Source: Rickettsiales bacterium
GTDB taxonomy: Bacteria; Pseudomonadota; Alphaproteobacteria; Rickettsiales; CANDYO01
Direction of reading: 5' to 3'
DNA: 27,291 nt
Assembly: GCA_947424995.1 (NCBI GenBank)
Contig: CANDYO010000003.1
Span: forward strand, 1 to 27,291
The notes beneath the pieces were generated by a model. The model did not search any database and had not been told where the DNA came from. It saw nothing but the letters and a program-made list of their open reading frames with translations. Below are positions 7,313 to 15,533 of the stretch, piece by piece. The position numbers and the translations under genes are program-made. How positions within the stretch are numbered: position 1 is the first letter of the stretch; every line of letters starts with the position of its first letter.

Positions 7313-8809
7313 TTAATTATTCTCATAATTTCGAACAAAATTATCAAGCAGTTTTATGCCAAATACAGTTGCTCCAGCTGGGTTTAAATCACGATCTTTA
7401 TCAGCCCAAGCAACACCGGCAATATCTAGGTGAGCCCAGGTAACATCATTGACAAAACGTTTTAGGAACTGAGCAGCAGTAATACTGCCAGCACCACGAC
7501 CATTAGTACTATTGCTAGTATTACGAACATCAGCAATATTAGAGTCAATCATTTTATCATAATCGCTACTAAGTGGCAGAGGCCATAGCTTTTCATCTAC
7601 ATTTTTCCCAGCTTGAATTAATTTATCAGCTAGTTCGCTATTATTTGAAAATAATCCGGCGTGATGGTTGCCAAGCCCCATAATAATAGCTCCGGTAAGT
7701 GTGGCTAGATCAATCATCAACTTAGGTTTGAAGCGATCTTGACAATACCATAAAGCATCAGCTAACACCAATCTACCTTCTGCATCAGTATTTAATACTT
7801 CAATAGTTTGACCAGACATACTTTTTACTACATCAGACGGGCGCTGCGCATTACCATCTGGCATATTTTCTGCAAGACCTGCTATAGCTACTATATTTAC
7901 TTTAGCTTTTCGTGCTGCAAGAGCTTTAATCAATCCAGTTACAACTGCTGCTCCAGACATATCATACTTCATATCTTCCATGCCATTAGCAGGCTTAAGA
8001 GAAAGTCCACCGGAGTCAAATGTAACTCCTTTGCCGACGAAAGCGAGCGGTGCTTCACCTGGTGTTCCTCCATTATATTGCATTACTAGTAACTTTGAAT
8101 CCCTGATACTTCCTTGGCCAACCCCCAGGATGGCATTCATACCCAAAAGATGCATTTCTTTTTCACCAAGAATCTCTACTTCTATGCCAAGAGGAGCCAA
8201 AGCTTCTTTAGCTGTATTAGCAAAAGTTTCTGGATAAATAATATTTGGCGGCTCAGAAACTAAATGACGACTAAAGTATACTGCTTCAGCTACTGGTTCT
8301 AATTCTTGAGTATATATAGCAAGAGCTTTTTCGGCTGTAGATGTTATTAATTCTAGATAATTGACAATAGTTACATCTTTTAATTTCTCAGCTGATTTAT
8401 ATTTAGAAAAACTATAGTTACGTAAGTTAGCGCCATAAGCTACATTAGCATAGACTTGAGCTTCATCTGTAGCTATCAGCCTTTTATCTAAGCTAACCGC
8501 AGCTTGTTCAAGTTTCATACATTTTAGTGCGGCTATAATTTTACCACCAAATTTAGTGGCAGCGAGAAGATTAAAGTCTTTAACTTGGCCTAAACCAATT
8601 AATAATATATATTTTGTCTGCGGGTGATTAAGCGTAGTTAAGCTAGCTGTTGTTCCAGTTTTAGCTTCAAATTTACGTAATTCTACTATTTGAGTTATTG
8701 CCTGCTGGAGCTCAGAATCAAGATTAGTATCTCGACTAAGGTCAAAATCTTCTCCTAGTCCTAATACTAAGATATTTGATGATAATTTAGAGTTAAAAGT
8801 AATTTTCAT
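7313..8809 (-). CDS. pepA: Leucyl aminopeptidase (peptidase family M17)
   Basis: Cytosolic hexameric metallo-aminopeptidase that removes N-terminal residues from peptides; in some bacteria it also binds DNA. It has 498 residues, the usual length. The C-terminal catalytic domain carries the two-metal site: Lys260 and Asp265 in 'VGKGVTFDSGGLSLKP', Asp283 in 'YDMSGAA', and the M17 signature NTDAEGRL (340-347) with Asp342, Glu344 and Arg346. The N-terminal ~170 residues form the less conserved domain. The ATG at 8809 has an AGGAGA ribosome site 7 nt upstream which overlaps the stop codon of xthA, so it is the third gene of the M16-xthA-pepA operon and probably translationally linked. Confidence 0.97.
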   Translation of the reverse strand: MKITFNSKLSSNILVLGLGEDFDLSRDTNLDSELQQAITQIVELRKFEAKTGTTASLTTLNHPQTKYILLIGLGQVKDFNLLAATKFGGKIIAALKCMKLEQAAVSLDKRLIATDEAQVYANVAYGANLRNYSFSKYKSAEKLKDVTIVNYLELITSTAEKALAIYTQELEPVAEAVYFSRHLVSEPPNIIYPETFANTAKEALAPLGIEVEILGEKEMHLLGMNAILGVGQGSIRDSKLLVMQYNGGTPGEAPLAFVGKGVTFDSGGLSLKPANGMEDMKYDMSGAAVVTGLIKALAARKAKVNIVAIAGLAENMPDGNAQRPSDVVKSMSGQTIEVLNTDAEGRLVLADALWYCQDRFKPKLMIDLATLTGAIIMGLGNHHAGLFSNNSELADKLIQAGKNVDEKLWPLPLSSDYDKMIDSNIADVRNTSNSTNGRGAGSITAAQFLKRFVNDVTWAHLDIAGVAWADKDRDLNPAGATVFGIKLLDNFVRNYENN

Positions 8810-8818
8810 AATCTTCTC

Positions 8819-9613
8819 CTATATGTCCATTAGTTCTAAAATAACAGGTACATGATCAGAGGGTAATTCCACCCCCCTCATCTCTCTCAGAATATAACCT
8901 GCTTTAACGTATTTTTCTAGTGCTGGTGTAACCCAAATATGATCAAGGCGACGTCCACGATCAGATTTTGCCCAATCATAATTGCGGTAACTCCACCAAC
9001 TATATAATTTTTCAGTTTCTGGAGTATATTTACGAATAGTATCAACCCAGTCTAATGATTTATATAATTTTTCCATTTTTTCTATTTCGATAGGAGTATG
9101 GCTTATTTCATTAAGTAGTTGCTTATGTGACCATACATCATTTTCAAGCGGAGCAATATTCAAATCACCTAATAAAATTAATGGGTCAGCGCTTGATCTA
9201 TTATTTTTAAACCATTCAGTTATCTCATCCATGAATAGAAGCTTATGCTTAAATTTAGGATTCATATGTTGATCTGGAATCTCTCCACCAGACGGCACAT
9301 AAAAATTATGAATTTCTACATTATTATATAATTTAACCGCTATGTGTCGATGATCCTTTTCATTAGCAAAATTTATCGAAAAACTACCTGCTAATGGCTC
9401 TTTAGATAATATAGCTACGCCATTATAACTTTTACCGCCATGGACTTCTATATATTTAAAACCAAGGTCTTTAATGTATTTAAAAGGAAATTCATTATTA
9501 GTTACCTTTATTTCTTGTAAACAAAGAATATCTGGCTTTTCTTGAATCACAAATTTTTCTATATTATTTAATCTAACTCGAACAGAGTTTATATTCCAAG
9601 TGGCTATTTTCAT
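8819..9613 (-). CDS. xthA: Exodeoxyribonuclease III / AP endonuclease
   Basis: Base-excision repair enzyme that cuts DNA 5' of abasic sites and degrades 3' ends. It has 264 residues. Conserved residues seen are Asn7 in 'ATWNINS', Glu34 in 'LCLQEIK' (Mg2+ ligand), Tyr105 in 'NFYVPSGG', Asp150 and Asn152 in 'GDLNIAP', 'DRGRRLDHIWVT', and the C-terminal catalytic pair Asp253-His254 in 'SDHVPVI'. The start codon overlaps the stop of the upstream peptidase gene by 4 nt, and the stop merges with the ribosome site of pepA. It is the middle gene of a three-gene operon. Confidence 0.96.
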   Translation of the reverse strand: MKIATWNINSVRVRLNNIEKFVIQEKPDILCLQEIKVTNNEFPFKYIKDLGFKYIEVHGGKSYNGVAILSKEPLAGSFSINFANEKDHRHIAVKLYNNVEIHNFYVPSGGEIPDQHMNPKFKHKLLFMDEITEWFKNNRSSADPLILLGDLNIAPLENDVWSHKQLLNEISHTPIEIEKMEKLYKSLDWVDTIRKYTPETEKLYSWWSYRNYDWAKSDRGRRLDHIWVTPALEKYVKAGYILREMRGVELPSDHVPVILELMDI

Positions 9614-10914
9614 TGCATTTTCTTTGTTAAAAGTTCTTGCATTTGTGCATAATTAGGTAAATTAGTAGTGTCTCCTAAAACAGCAGCTGTAATAGGCTTT
9701 TTTGAGCTAAATATATTTTTAGCCAATGTATGTAATTGTTCAATAGTAATAGAAGAGTAACCATTCCAAATCTCTTCTCTTGGAATATATCGGCCATAAC
9801 AGGAGTAATTCCCAGCCAAAATACTAACCCAATTATCTGCAGTTTCTCTACTCATACACAGGGAAGCTTTTACTTGAGCTAGACATCTATCTATTTCATT
9901 TTGGCTAATATTGTGAGTTATTTTGTCTATTTCCTCTGATAACACTGTAAGTAATTCGGTTACTTTATCAGTAGAAGTGCTAAGGCAAACCCCAAAAACT
10001 CCACTATCAATATAATATTGACAAAAGCTTCCTACCGAATAAACTAAGCCCCTTTTTTCACGAATTTCCTGAAATAATCTTGAGGAAATACTACCCCCCC
10101 AAATATTGGCTAACATTTCTAATTTATAATATTCATCCGAACGAATCGATATTCCTTCATACCCGACAACTAAATGGAATTGAGACAATTCAGGATCATG
10201 CTCGAATCTATATCCGCCTGTGTAATGAGCGTTTTCCGCTTTTATTATTTCACTAGTTGGAAAGGGGAAGAATTTTTTATTAACTAAATCCATTAATTCT
10301 TGATGAGTTAAATTACCAGCAGCAGATATTATAATTCTTGGTGCTATATAATGCTGGTGAATGAATTGAATAATTTGTTCACGACTAAATGAGGTAATGC
10401 TTTCTTCAGTACCAAGTATACTCCTACCCACTGCTTGACTGACAAAAGAGGTCTCAGAAAAATACTCAAAAATCATATCATCAGGATTATCTTTGGTTTG
10501 TGCAAGTTCCTGTAAAACTACATTTTTTTCTTTAGTTATTTCTAATGGGTCATGAACAGAGTGAAACATGATATCAGCAAGCATATCAATAGCCAATGGC
10601 AAGAATTCTTTTAAAATTTTAGCTGAATAAACAGTATGTTCTTTAGAAGTATAAGCATTTAAATAACCACCAATTGCATCAAATTCTTCAGCGATCTGTT
10701 TAGCACTACGTCTAGAGGTGCCTTTAAAATTCATATGCTCGATGAAATGAGCAATCCCATTTAAATCAATAGATTCGTACCTACTACCAACTTTTACCCA
10801 TATCTCTATAGCTACTGATGAGATATCTTCTTTAGTTAGACTAAGAATTGTTAATCCATTAGGTAAAATCGTTTTTTGATGTTGTTGCTCTATAAAATTT
10901 TTGCTATAAGTCAA
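9610..10914 (-). CDS. Zinc metallopeptidase, family M16 (processing peptidase-like)
   Basis: An M16B peptidase related to the catalytic beta subunit of mitochondrial processing peptidase and to rickettsial processing-peptidase homologues. It has 434 residues as two M16 halves. The active-site zinc motif HFIEH (His56, Glu59, His60) and the third ligand Glu136 in 'NVVLQELAQT' are intact. The substrate-binding second half includes 'EIREKRGLVYSVGSF' (about 282-296). The start appears to be TTG at 10914: a stop codon sits two codons upstream in frame, no ATG precedes the HFIEHM motif, and GGA lies about 12 nt upstream. It is the first gene of the operon with xthA and pepA, divergent from prmA across 38 bp. 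The natural substrate is unknown. Confidence 0.92.
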   Translation of the reverse strand: MTYSKNFIEQQHQKTILPNGLTILSLTKEDISSVAIEIWVKVGSRYESIDLNGIAHFIEHMNFKGTSRRSAKQIAEEFDAIGGYLNAYTSKEHTVYSAKILKEFLPLAIDMLADIMFHSVHDPLEITKEKNVVLQELAQTKDNPDDMIFEYFSETSFVSQAVGRSILGTEESITSFSREQIIQFIHQHYIAPRIIISAAGNLTHQELMDLVNKKFFPFPTSEIIKAENAHYTGGYRFEHDPELSQFHLVVGYEGISIRSDEYYKLEMLANIWGGSISSRLFQEIREKRGLVYSVGSFCQYYIDSGVFGVCLSTSTDKVTELLTVLSEEIDKITHNISQNEIDRCLAQVKASLCMSRETADNWVSILAGNYSCYGRYIPREEIWNGYSSITIEQLHTLAKNIFSSKKPITAAVLGDTTNLPNYAQMQELLTKKMQ

Positions 10915-10952
10915 AGGTCAATAATCCTAAATATGATAAGTAGATTTTTAAT

Positions 10953-11876
10953 ATGCGCATACTCGACAATCCTTTTCAACAAAATTCTGTTACTTATTGC
11001 TTAGAACTACAAATAAAATTTATTTATTTGCAATATTTTGTTCAATTTTGTGATAAATTGAGTGACTCAATAGTCTATTTTGAAGCAGAAGAAACTAAAA
11101 ATATTGATAGCAATCCTGAAGATTTATGGCAGATCGAAGTATATTTAGATAATAAGCCAAATCTTGAAGATTTACAAAGACAAATTACTGAATTAGCGCT
11201 AAGCCATTCTATTGCTGCACCAACATTACATTTATCTAAGGTAAAAGATCATGATTGGGTAAGCGAAGTACAAAAAAGCTTTATTCCAATCCAGGCTGGA
11301 CGTTTCTTTATCCATGATTCTAGTTATCAAGATAAAATCTCAAGTGATAAAATATCTATAGAGATCAATGCAGGCAGAGCTTTTGGCACAGGTGAACATG
11401 AAACTACCAGTAATTGCTTAAAAGCTCTATCAGAGCTTGCTGATGAAAACAACAAATATACTAACTGTTTGGACATGGGATGTGGCTCTGGAATTCTAGC
11501 TATTGCTATGGCTAAATTATGGCCGAATCAAATAACCGCTGTAGACATAGATGAACAGGCTGTATTAGTTACTAGAGAAAATATTGATATTAACAAGGTA
11601 GGATTTATTATTGCTAATCAAAGTAATGGCTATGATTCAAATTTAGTTACCAGCAATGGTAAGTATCAACTAATTACCGCTAATATTTTAGCTGCTCCTT
11701 TAACGGAAATGGCTGCAGCAGCCTGTCAACATTTAGCTAAAAACGGTATTTTGATTTTGGCTGGATTCTTAGAGAATCAAAAGCAAGCCGTGCTGGAAGC
11801 TCATCAACAGCAGGGTTTAGTTTTAATTAAAGAAATCTGCGCCGAAAACTGGCCTGCTTTAGTGATGAAAAAATAG
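10953..11876 (+). CDS. prmA: Ribosomal protein L11 methyltransferase
   Basis: SAM-dependent enzyme that methylates ribosomal protein L11. It has 307 residues. The N-terminal ~110 residues form the diverged substrate-recognition domain. The catalytic domain has the PrmA hallmark 'FGTGEHETT' (144-152) and the SAM-binding motif 'DMGCGSGILA' (174-183), with an acidic ribose-binding residue in 'TAVDID' and 'ITANILAAPL' near 235. The ATG is the first in the divergent gap with the M16 gene. The two genes must share a very short promoter region (38 bp between starts). It is followed by a composite repeat. Confidence 0.93.
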   Translation: MRILDNPFQQNSVTYCLELQIKFIYLQYFVQFCDKLSDSIVYFEAEETKNIDSNPEDLWQIEVYLDNKPNLEDLQRQITELALSHSIAAPTLHLSKVKDHDWVSEVQKSFIPIQAGRFFIHDSSYQDKISSDKISIEINAGRAFGTGEHETTSNCLKALSELADENNKYTNCLDMGCGSGILAIAMAKLWPNQITAVDIDEQAVLVTRENIDINKVGFIIANQSNGYDSNLVTSNGKYQLITANILAAPLTEMAAAACQHLAKNGILILAGFLENQKQAVLEAHQQQGLVLIKEICAENWPALVMKK

Positions 11877-11916
11877 TTAGACGTGGAAGTGCTTTCAGCT
11901 CAACGCCAAGGATGAA

Positions 11917-12084
11917 CATCATTCTTGCCCACCAAAGCTTACGACATAGCTTTAGCGAAGTTGAAAGCGAAGGCTAGGGCAAGAATCTAGTTGAAATCTT
12001 TTAAACCTTCTTAAAGCCCTCTGAATCAAGAGATTTAATCTGGACTCTCGAATCGCTACTACGTGCGATTCAAGAGTGACGCCG
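11917..12084. repeat. Two-hairpin composite repeat (family C, copy 1)
   Basis: Two stem-loops in a row. Hairpin 1 has the perfect 10-bp arms ATTCTTGCCC (11921-11930) and GGGCAAGAAT (11977-11986), with an inner AAAGCT/AGCTTT dyad. Hairpin 2 has the 13-bp arms ACTCTCGAATCGC (12044-12056) and GCGATTCAAGAGT (12065-12077), one mismatch, 8-nt loop. The spacer between them contains AGTTGAAATCTTTTAAA. The same hairpin-spacer-hairpin order is found on the opposite strand at 18219-18353. It occupies most of the gap between the convergent prmA and rpoH genes and might serve as a two-way terminator, though no T-run follows. Confidence 0.8.
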
Positions 12085-12130
12085 ATCTTAATTTAAAAGT
12101 CAGAAACTATCTTTTATTAATCAACTTAGC

Positions 12131-12994
12131 TTATGCAATTGCTTGAGCAGTAACAAAGCTAGTAAGCTTTTCTAAAGCTTTTTCTTCAATTTGTCTTACA
12201 CGCTCTTTTGAAATACTAAAATGATTACTTAAATCTTCAAGAGTTAGTGGGTTTTCATTAAGCTTTCTAGCGTTAATAATATATTGCTCACGCTCATTTA
12301 ATTGATTCATAGCATTACGAAGCATTAATTTACGATTTCTTTTTTCTTGATTAAAAGCATAAATTGTTTCTTGGCTAGCACTGCTTTCAGGAATTAAATC
12401 GATTAGATTGTCACCTTCTTCATCGCCAATAGGTTCGTCTAAATAACGATCCTGTCTTAATCTGACATCCATTTCAGCAACTTCAGCTTCAGTAACATTA
12501 AGTTCTGTTGCTACCTGTTTATAATCACTATGGTTAAAGTCTCGCCCTTCAATATTAAATATTTTTCTTTTCAATCTACCTAGATTAAAGAATAATTTTT
12601 TCTGGGCAGCAGTAGTACCAATCTTCACTAAAGACCAAGACTTAAGAATGAATTCTTGAATCGATGCTCTGATCCACCACATAGCATAAGTAGATAGCCT
12701 GAAGCCTTTATCTGGATCAAACTTTTTTACCGCTTGCATTAAACCAAGATTCCCTTCTGAAACTAATTCTACGATAGGAAGTCCATAATTGCGAAAGCTT
12801 AAAGCAATTTTTGCTACAAGCTTTAAATGACTTTCTACTAATTTTTGAGCAGCGAACACATCTTGGTGCTCACCAAGCCTTTTAGCCAACATGTATTCTT
12901 CCTCTTGTTCTAGAGAAGGGATACTGTTAATGCTGCGCAAATAACTTAAAAAGCCTGTGTGGCTATCACTAAGTGCTGGTAAAAAATGAGACAT
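12131..12994 (-). CDS. rpoH: RNA polymerase heat-shock sigma factor (sigma-32)
   Basis: Alternative sigma factor that directs transcription of heat-shock genes. It has 287 residues. Region 2 is clear ('LVSEGNLGLMQAVKKFDP' near 77-94 and 'LSTYAMWWIRASIQEFIL' near 100-117). The RpoH box 'QKKLFFNL' at 131-138 separates it from RpoD and other sigma-70 members. The region 4 helix-turn-helix is at about 250-275 ('LTLEDLSNHFSISKERVRQ'). A strong ribosome site GGGAGGA precedes the ATG. It is divergent from the orphan gene at 13209 and convergent with prmA. clpX in this window would be a usual target, but I cannot point to a sigma-32 promoter there. Confidence 0.97.
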   Translation of the reverse strand: MSHFLPALSDSHTGFLSYLRSINSIPSLEQEEEYMLAKRLGEHQDVFAAQKLVESHLKLVAKIALSFRNYGLPIVELVSEGNLGLMQAVKKFDPDKGFRLSTYAMWWIRASIQEFILKSWSLVKIGTTAAQKKLFFNLGRLKRKIFNIEGRDFNHSDYKQVATELNVTEAEVAEMDVRLRQDRYLDEPIGDEEGDNLIDLIPESSASQETIYAFNQEKRNRKLMLRNAMNQLNEREQYIINARKLNENPLTLEDLSNHFSISKERVRQIEEKALEKLTSFVTAQAIA

Positions 12995-13043
12995 AAATTC
13001 CTCCCTAGTATAGTAAATATTTCTTCTATATTAATACATCTAA

Positions 13044-13057
13044 TATCTATATAGATA
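13044..13057. promoter_or_regulatory. Perfect 14-bp palindrome in the rpoH / orphan-gene divergent region
   Basis: TATCTATATAGATA is its own reverse complement and lies 50 bp upstream of the rpoH start and about 150 bp upstream of the gene at 13209. On the rpoH strand it falls between TTGAAA (-35-like) and TAGATG (-10-like), 17 nt apart, so it could be an operator over the rpoH promoter. A second dyad, ACTAGC (13081-13086) and GCTAGT (13104-13109), lies nearby. The palindrome is certain. Its role is inferred, and AT-rich DNA makes such palindromes easier to get by chance. Confidence 0.35.
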
Positions 13058-13208
13058 AATTTCAATCCTTTAAAAGGCATACTAGCATAAAATCATAAAA
13101 CTCGCTAGTTAATTATTTAATCTCTAGGCTTAAAATTACCCCTATTAACCTTTTATTAAGATGATTATGAAATAATTAAGCCATAACACTTATTAAGGAG
13201 CGATTATT

Positions 13209-14516
13209 ATGAAAGCAAAAAATAATCTAATGGAAGCATTTAATAATTATCTACAAGAGAGTGCAACAAAAAATACAGCAGCTTCTTTTTCAGATTTTGA
13301 AACAACCTTATCAAAAGCTGATGAAACAGTACAAGTTAAGGCTTTGCAGGAATTACTTAAAAGTAATGGCTCTGAAATTGCGCCTAAGTTTGGCTTAAAA
13401 GATGCTTTTGTTACTACAGCTGTAGGACAAGCTCTTAGGAATATTTTTAGAAATAACCCTAACTTATTATATTCTAAAGAAGGTGGAAAGTATAAATTTC
13501 TTGATGATGTAGTCCACTGTAGTAGCGACCTTAGAGGTTATATTTATGATGATATTTCAGCTAGAAAAGATAACGCAGGGAAAGACTTTTTAAATGAGGT
13601 TCTTGATCAAGCGGTCACTCAAAATGAATCTTTGGTTTCGAATATAGTTGGCAGTAGAATTATTACCAAACAAAGAGAAGTAGAGCTTCTTGAGAAAGCG
13701 ATGGTAAAGAATCCGGATTTAGCTACAGAGATGATAAAAAAAGGAGTAGAATCTCAAAAAACAACAAAATTTATGAAAAATAATTGGTCTATTTCTGATC
13801 TAGATATGATGCTATCTGATCATATATCAGCTATTAATCCAAATAGAAGCTCTTACGGTTTTGGTCGTGATCCGCAAAGACTACCTGATTCATTGCTTAA
13901 ATCAGCATGGAGTGAATATATTTCAAAAGAAAAAGAACAAGCAAGCTCGCTTGCAAAAGGTGAAAACGCTATAAAAGGATCTTCTCATCTCTTAACACGA
14001 GTAATAAATATAGGTGATAAAAAGTTAATTTGCGACATGGCTCTTATGGGTTTTAAATTGGACAAAGACAGTCTTGATTTAACTTATGGCAATGATACAG
14101 CGGCTAAATTAGCTCAAGAGCTAAGAGATAATAAAAACCCTCTTTATCAAGCACTTGGATCAAAAAGTTTAACAGATAATGACGTACAAAGAATAGCATT
14201 ATTAGCTTCTTCAAATATGCATCTAGATGAGCAAAAGCAATACTTAAAAAAACATAAGGGAGTTTCTCCTCTCAAATTAGCTATTGATACAGAGCAATTT
14301 GATATAGCCGCTAAAATGATAGCAGATGGAGCAAGCCTTAAATCGTCTGAATTATCTATAGGTGATAGGCTAAGAAGCGCTGTAGGGCTTATAGATATTA
14401 AAGATGTAAGCGCCTTTAAGTTAGCTCAAAGTCAGGATCCTAAGAAAAAAGAAATGAAATTTACCGATTTTGTTAAAGAGAAGAAAGCTAGAGCTGGCTA
14501 TAGCCAGGTAAAATAA
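13209..14516 (+). CDS. Orphan protein with an ankyrin-like segment (435 aa)
   Basis: I do not recognise a family. Translation starts at an ATG with AAGGAG 8 nt upstream, so it is a real and probably well-translated gene. The product is hydrophilic and lysine-rich, with no signal peptide or membrane span, and predicted mostly helical. A single ankyrin-type unit is visible at about 349-379 ('GVSPLKLAIDTEQFDIAAK' then 'MIADGASL'). Earlier segments such as 'ITKQREVELLEKAMVKNPDL' resemble degenerate helical-repeat units. The C-terminus is strongly basic ('DPKKKEMKFTDFVKEKKARA'), a feature seen in some type IV secretion substrates. It sits alone between rpoH (divergent) and the sdh operon. An effector role is a hypothesis only. 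Confidence 0.72.
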   Translation: MKAKNNLMEAFNNYLQESATKNTAASFSDFETTLSKADETVQVKALQELLKSNGSEIAPKFGLKDAFVTTAVGQALRNIFRNNPNLLYSKEGGKYKFLDDVVHCSSDLRGYIYDDISARKDNAGKDFLNEVLDQAVTQNESLVSNIVGSRIITKQREVELLEKAMVKNPDLATEMIKKGVESQKTTKFMKNNWSISDLDMMLSDHISAINPNRSSYGFGRDPQRLPDSLLKSAWSEYISKEKEQASSLAKGENAIKGSSHLLTRVINIGDKKLICDMALMGFKLDKDSLDLTYGNDTAAKLAQELRDNKNPLYQALGSKSLTDNDVQRIALLASSNMHLDEQKQYLKKHKGVSPLKLAIDTEQFDIAAKMIADGASLKSSELSIGDRLRSAVGLIDIKDVSAFKLAQSQDPKKKEMKFTDFVKEKKARAGYSQVK

Positions 14517-14544
14517 TCACTTGATGCTTTACAAAACTTAGATG

Positions 14545-14574
14545 TTGAGATAGATTTTATATTAAGAATATACT
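14545..14574 (+). promoter_or_regulatory. Putative sigma-70-type promoter of the sdh operon
   Basis: TTGAGA (14545-14550), an 18-nt spacer and TATACT (14569-14574) lie about 20 nt before the sdhC start at 14596. The AGGA ribosome site is between the -10 box and the ATG. Both hexamers are close to consensus, but AT-rich DNA gives frequent false matches, and the leader would be short. Confidence 0.45.
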
Positions 14575-14595
14575 TAAATTTAATAGGATTGCTTT

Positions 14596-15090
14596 ATGGC
14601 AAAAGATACGGAACAACGGCCGTCATTAATTGATAGCCAAACTTTACATAAAAATCGCCCACTTTCGCCGCATTTATCTATTTATAAAATGCAGCTTACT
14701 TCGGGTTTATCGATCTTGCACCGGATAACCGGAGCATATTTATACATCGGCTTATCTATATTTGCTTGGATAGTTTTTGCCTTGGTTTATTCACCAAATA
14801 CCTTAGAAGAATTAGCTAGCTGTATTTATAGCAATCTATACACAATGATATTATTTAAATTAATGCTACTTGGTTGGACTTTTTCACTTTTTTATCATCA
14901 ACTCAACGGAGTTAGGCATTTATTCTGGGATATAGGCAAAGGCTTTGATTTAAAAACCACTTATAGATCAGGAAAAATAGTTTTAGCTTTATCGATTTTG
15001 TTAACGATTGCTTGTTGGTTATTAGTATATTTATATCCAAGCACAGTAGAGTTAATTATAGTAGAACCAGTTGTAGTAGAAAGTGAGTAG
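14596..15090 (+). CDS. sdhC: Succinate dehydrogenase cytochrome b556 subunit
   Basis: Membrane anchor subunit of respiratory complex II, carrying part of the ubiquinone site and one heme b ligand. It has 164 residues with three membrane helices (near 46-66, 83-103, 127-150). The family signature 'RPLSPHLSIYK' (21-31) leads to 'SGLSILHRITG' (36-46) with the quinone-site Ser-x-x-His-Arg, and 'HQLNGVRHLFWD' (101-112) holds the likely heme ligand His101. First gene of sdhCDAB with a promoter-like pair upstream. The C-terminus is short and acidic ('VEPVVVESE'). Confidence 0.95.
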   Translation: MAKDTEQRPSLIDSQTLHKNRPLSPHLSIYKMQLTSGLSILHRITGAYLYIGLSIFAWIVFALVYSPNTLEELASCIYSNLYTMILFKLMLLGWTFSLFYHQLNGVRHLFWDIGKGFDLKTTYRSGKIVLALSILLTIACWLLVYLYPSTVELIIVEPVVVESE

Positions 15091-15098
15091 AGGATAAT

Positions 15099-15506
15099 AT
15101 GAAAAAAGAAAATGATTTACGTTCTCCCCTAGCTAAAGCTAAAGGTTTAGGAGCCGCTGGCAATGGTACTGCCACCTGGTGGGCCCAAAGAGTTTCAGCA
15201 GTTGCTTTGGTGCCATTGGTAATTTGGTTTGCTTATTTCATGCTTCAAGCCGTAGAATATAGAGATACCGACTTGATGACTTCTATGTTTACTTCTCCTT
15301 TTGTAACCCTTTTACTGGCATTATTTATCACTATTGGTTTATATCATGGTAATTTAGGCATGAAAGAAATTATTGAAGATTATGTCCATTGCAATTACAT
15401 GAAGTTTAGCTTAATTTTATTAGTCAAAATGTTTAGTTTGGTTACGGCAGTTGCTGGACTTTGCGCGGTGTTAGTGCTTCATTTATCAACATTTAGTGTT
15501 AACTAA
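15099..15506 (+). CDS. sdhD: Succinate dehydrogenase membrane anchor subunit
   Basis: Second membrane anchor of complex II, 135 residues with three hydrophobic helices (near 29-49, 64-84, 103-128). Family marks are 'GTATWWAQRVSAVAL' at the start of helix 1 and 'LYHGNLGMKEIIEDYVH' (about 80-97), where the histidine is the expected second heme b ligand and the aspartate-tyrosine pair lies near the quinone. The start follows the sdhC stop by 8 nt with AGAGGA as ribosome site. It acts with SdhC to hold SdhAB on the inner membrane. Confidence 0.94.
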   Translation: MKKENDLRSPLAKAKGLGAAGNGTATWWAQRVSAVALVPLVIWFAYFMLQAVEYRDTDLMTSMFTSPFVTLLLALFITIGLYHGNLGMKEIIEDYVHCNYMKFSLILLVKMFSLVTAVAGLCAVLVLHLSTFSVN

Positions 15507-15533
15507 ATCAATTAAGAGAAAGGCAAAAAATTT

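Noticed and set aside
7808..8237. Open frames antisense to pepA
   Set aside because: They shadow a strongly conserved gene, have no ribosome site and no recognisable product.
13000..13012. TATACT as the -10 box of rpoH
   Set aside because: It is so close to the start that transcription would begin within or after the ribosome site.
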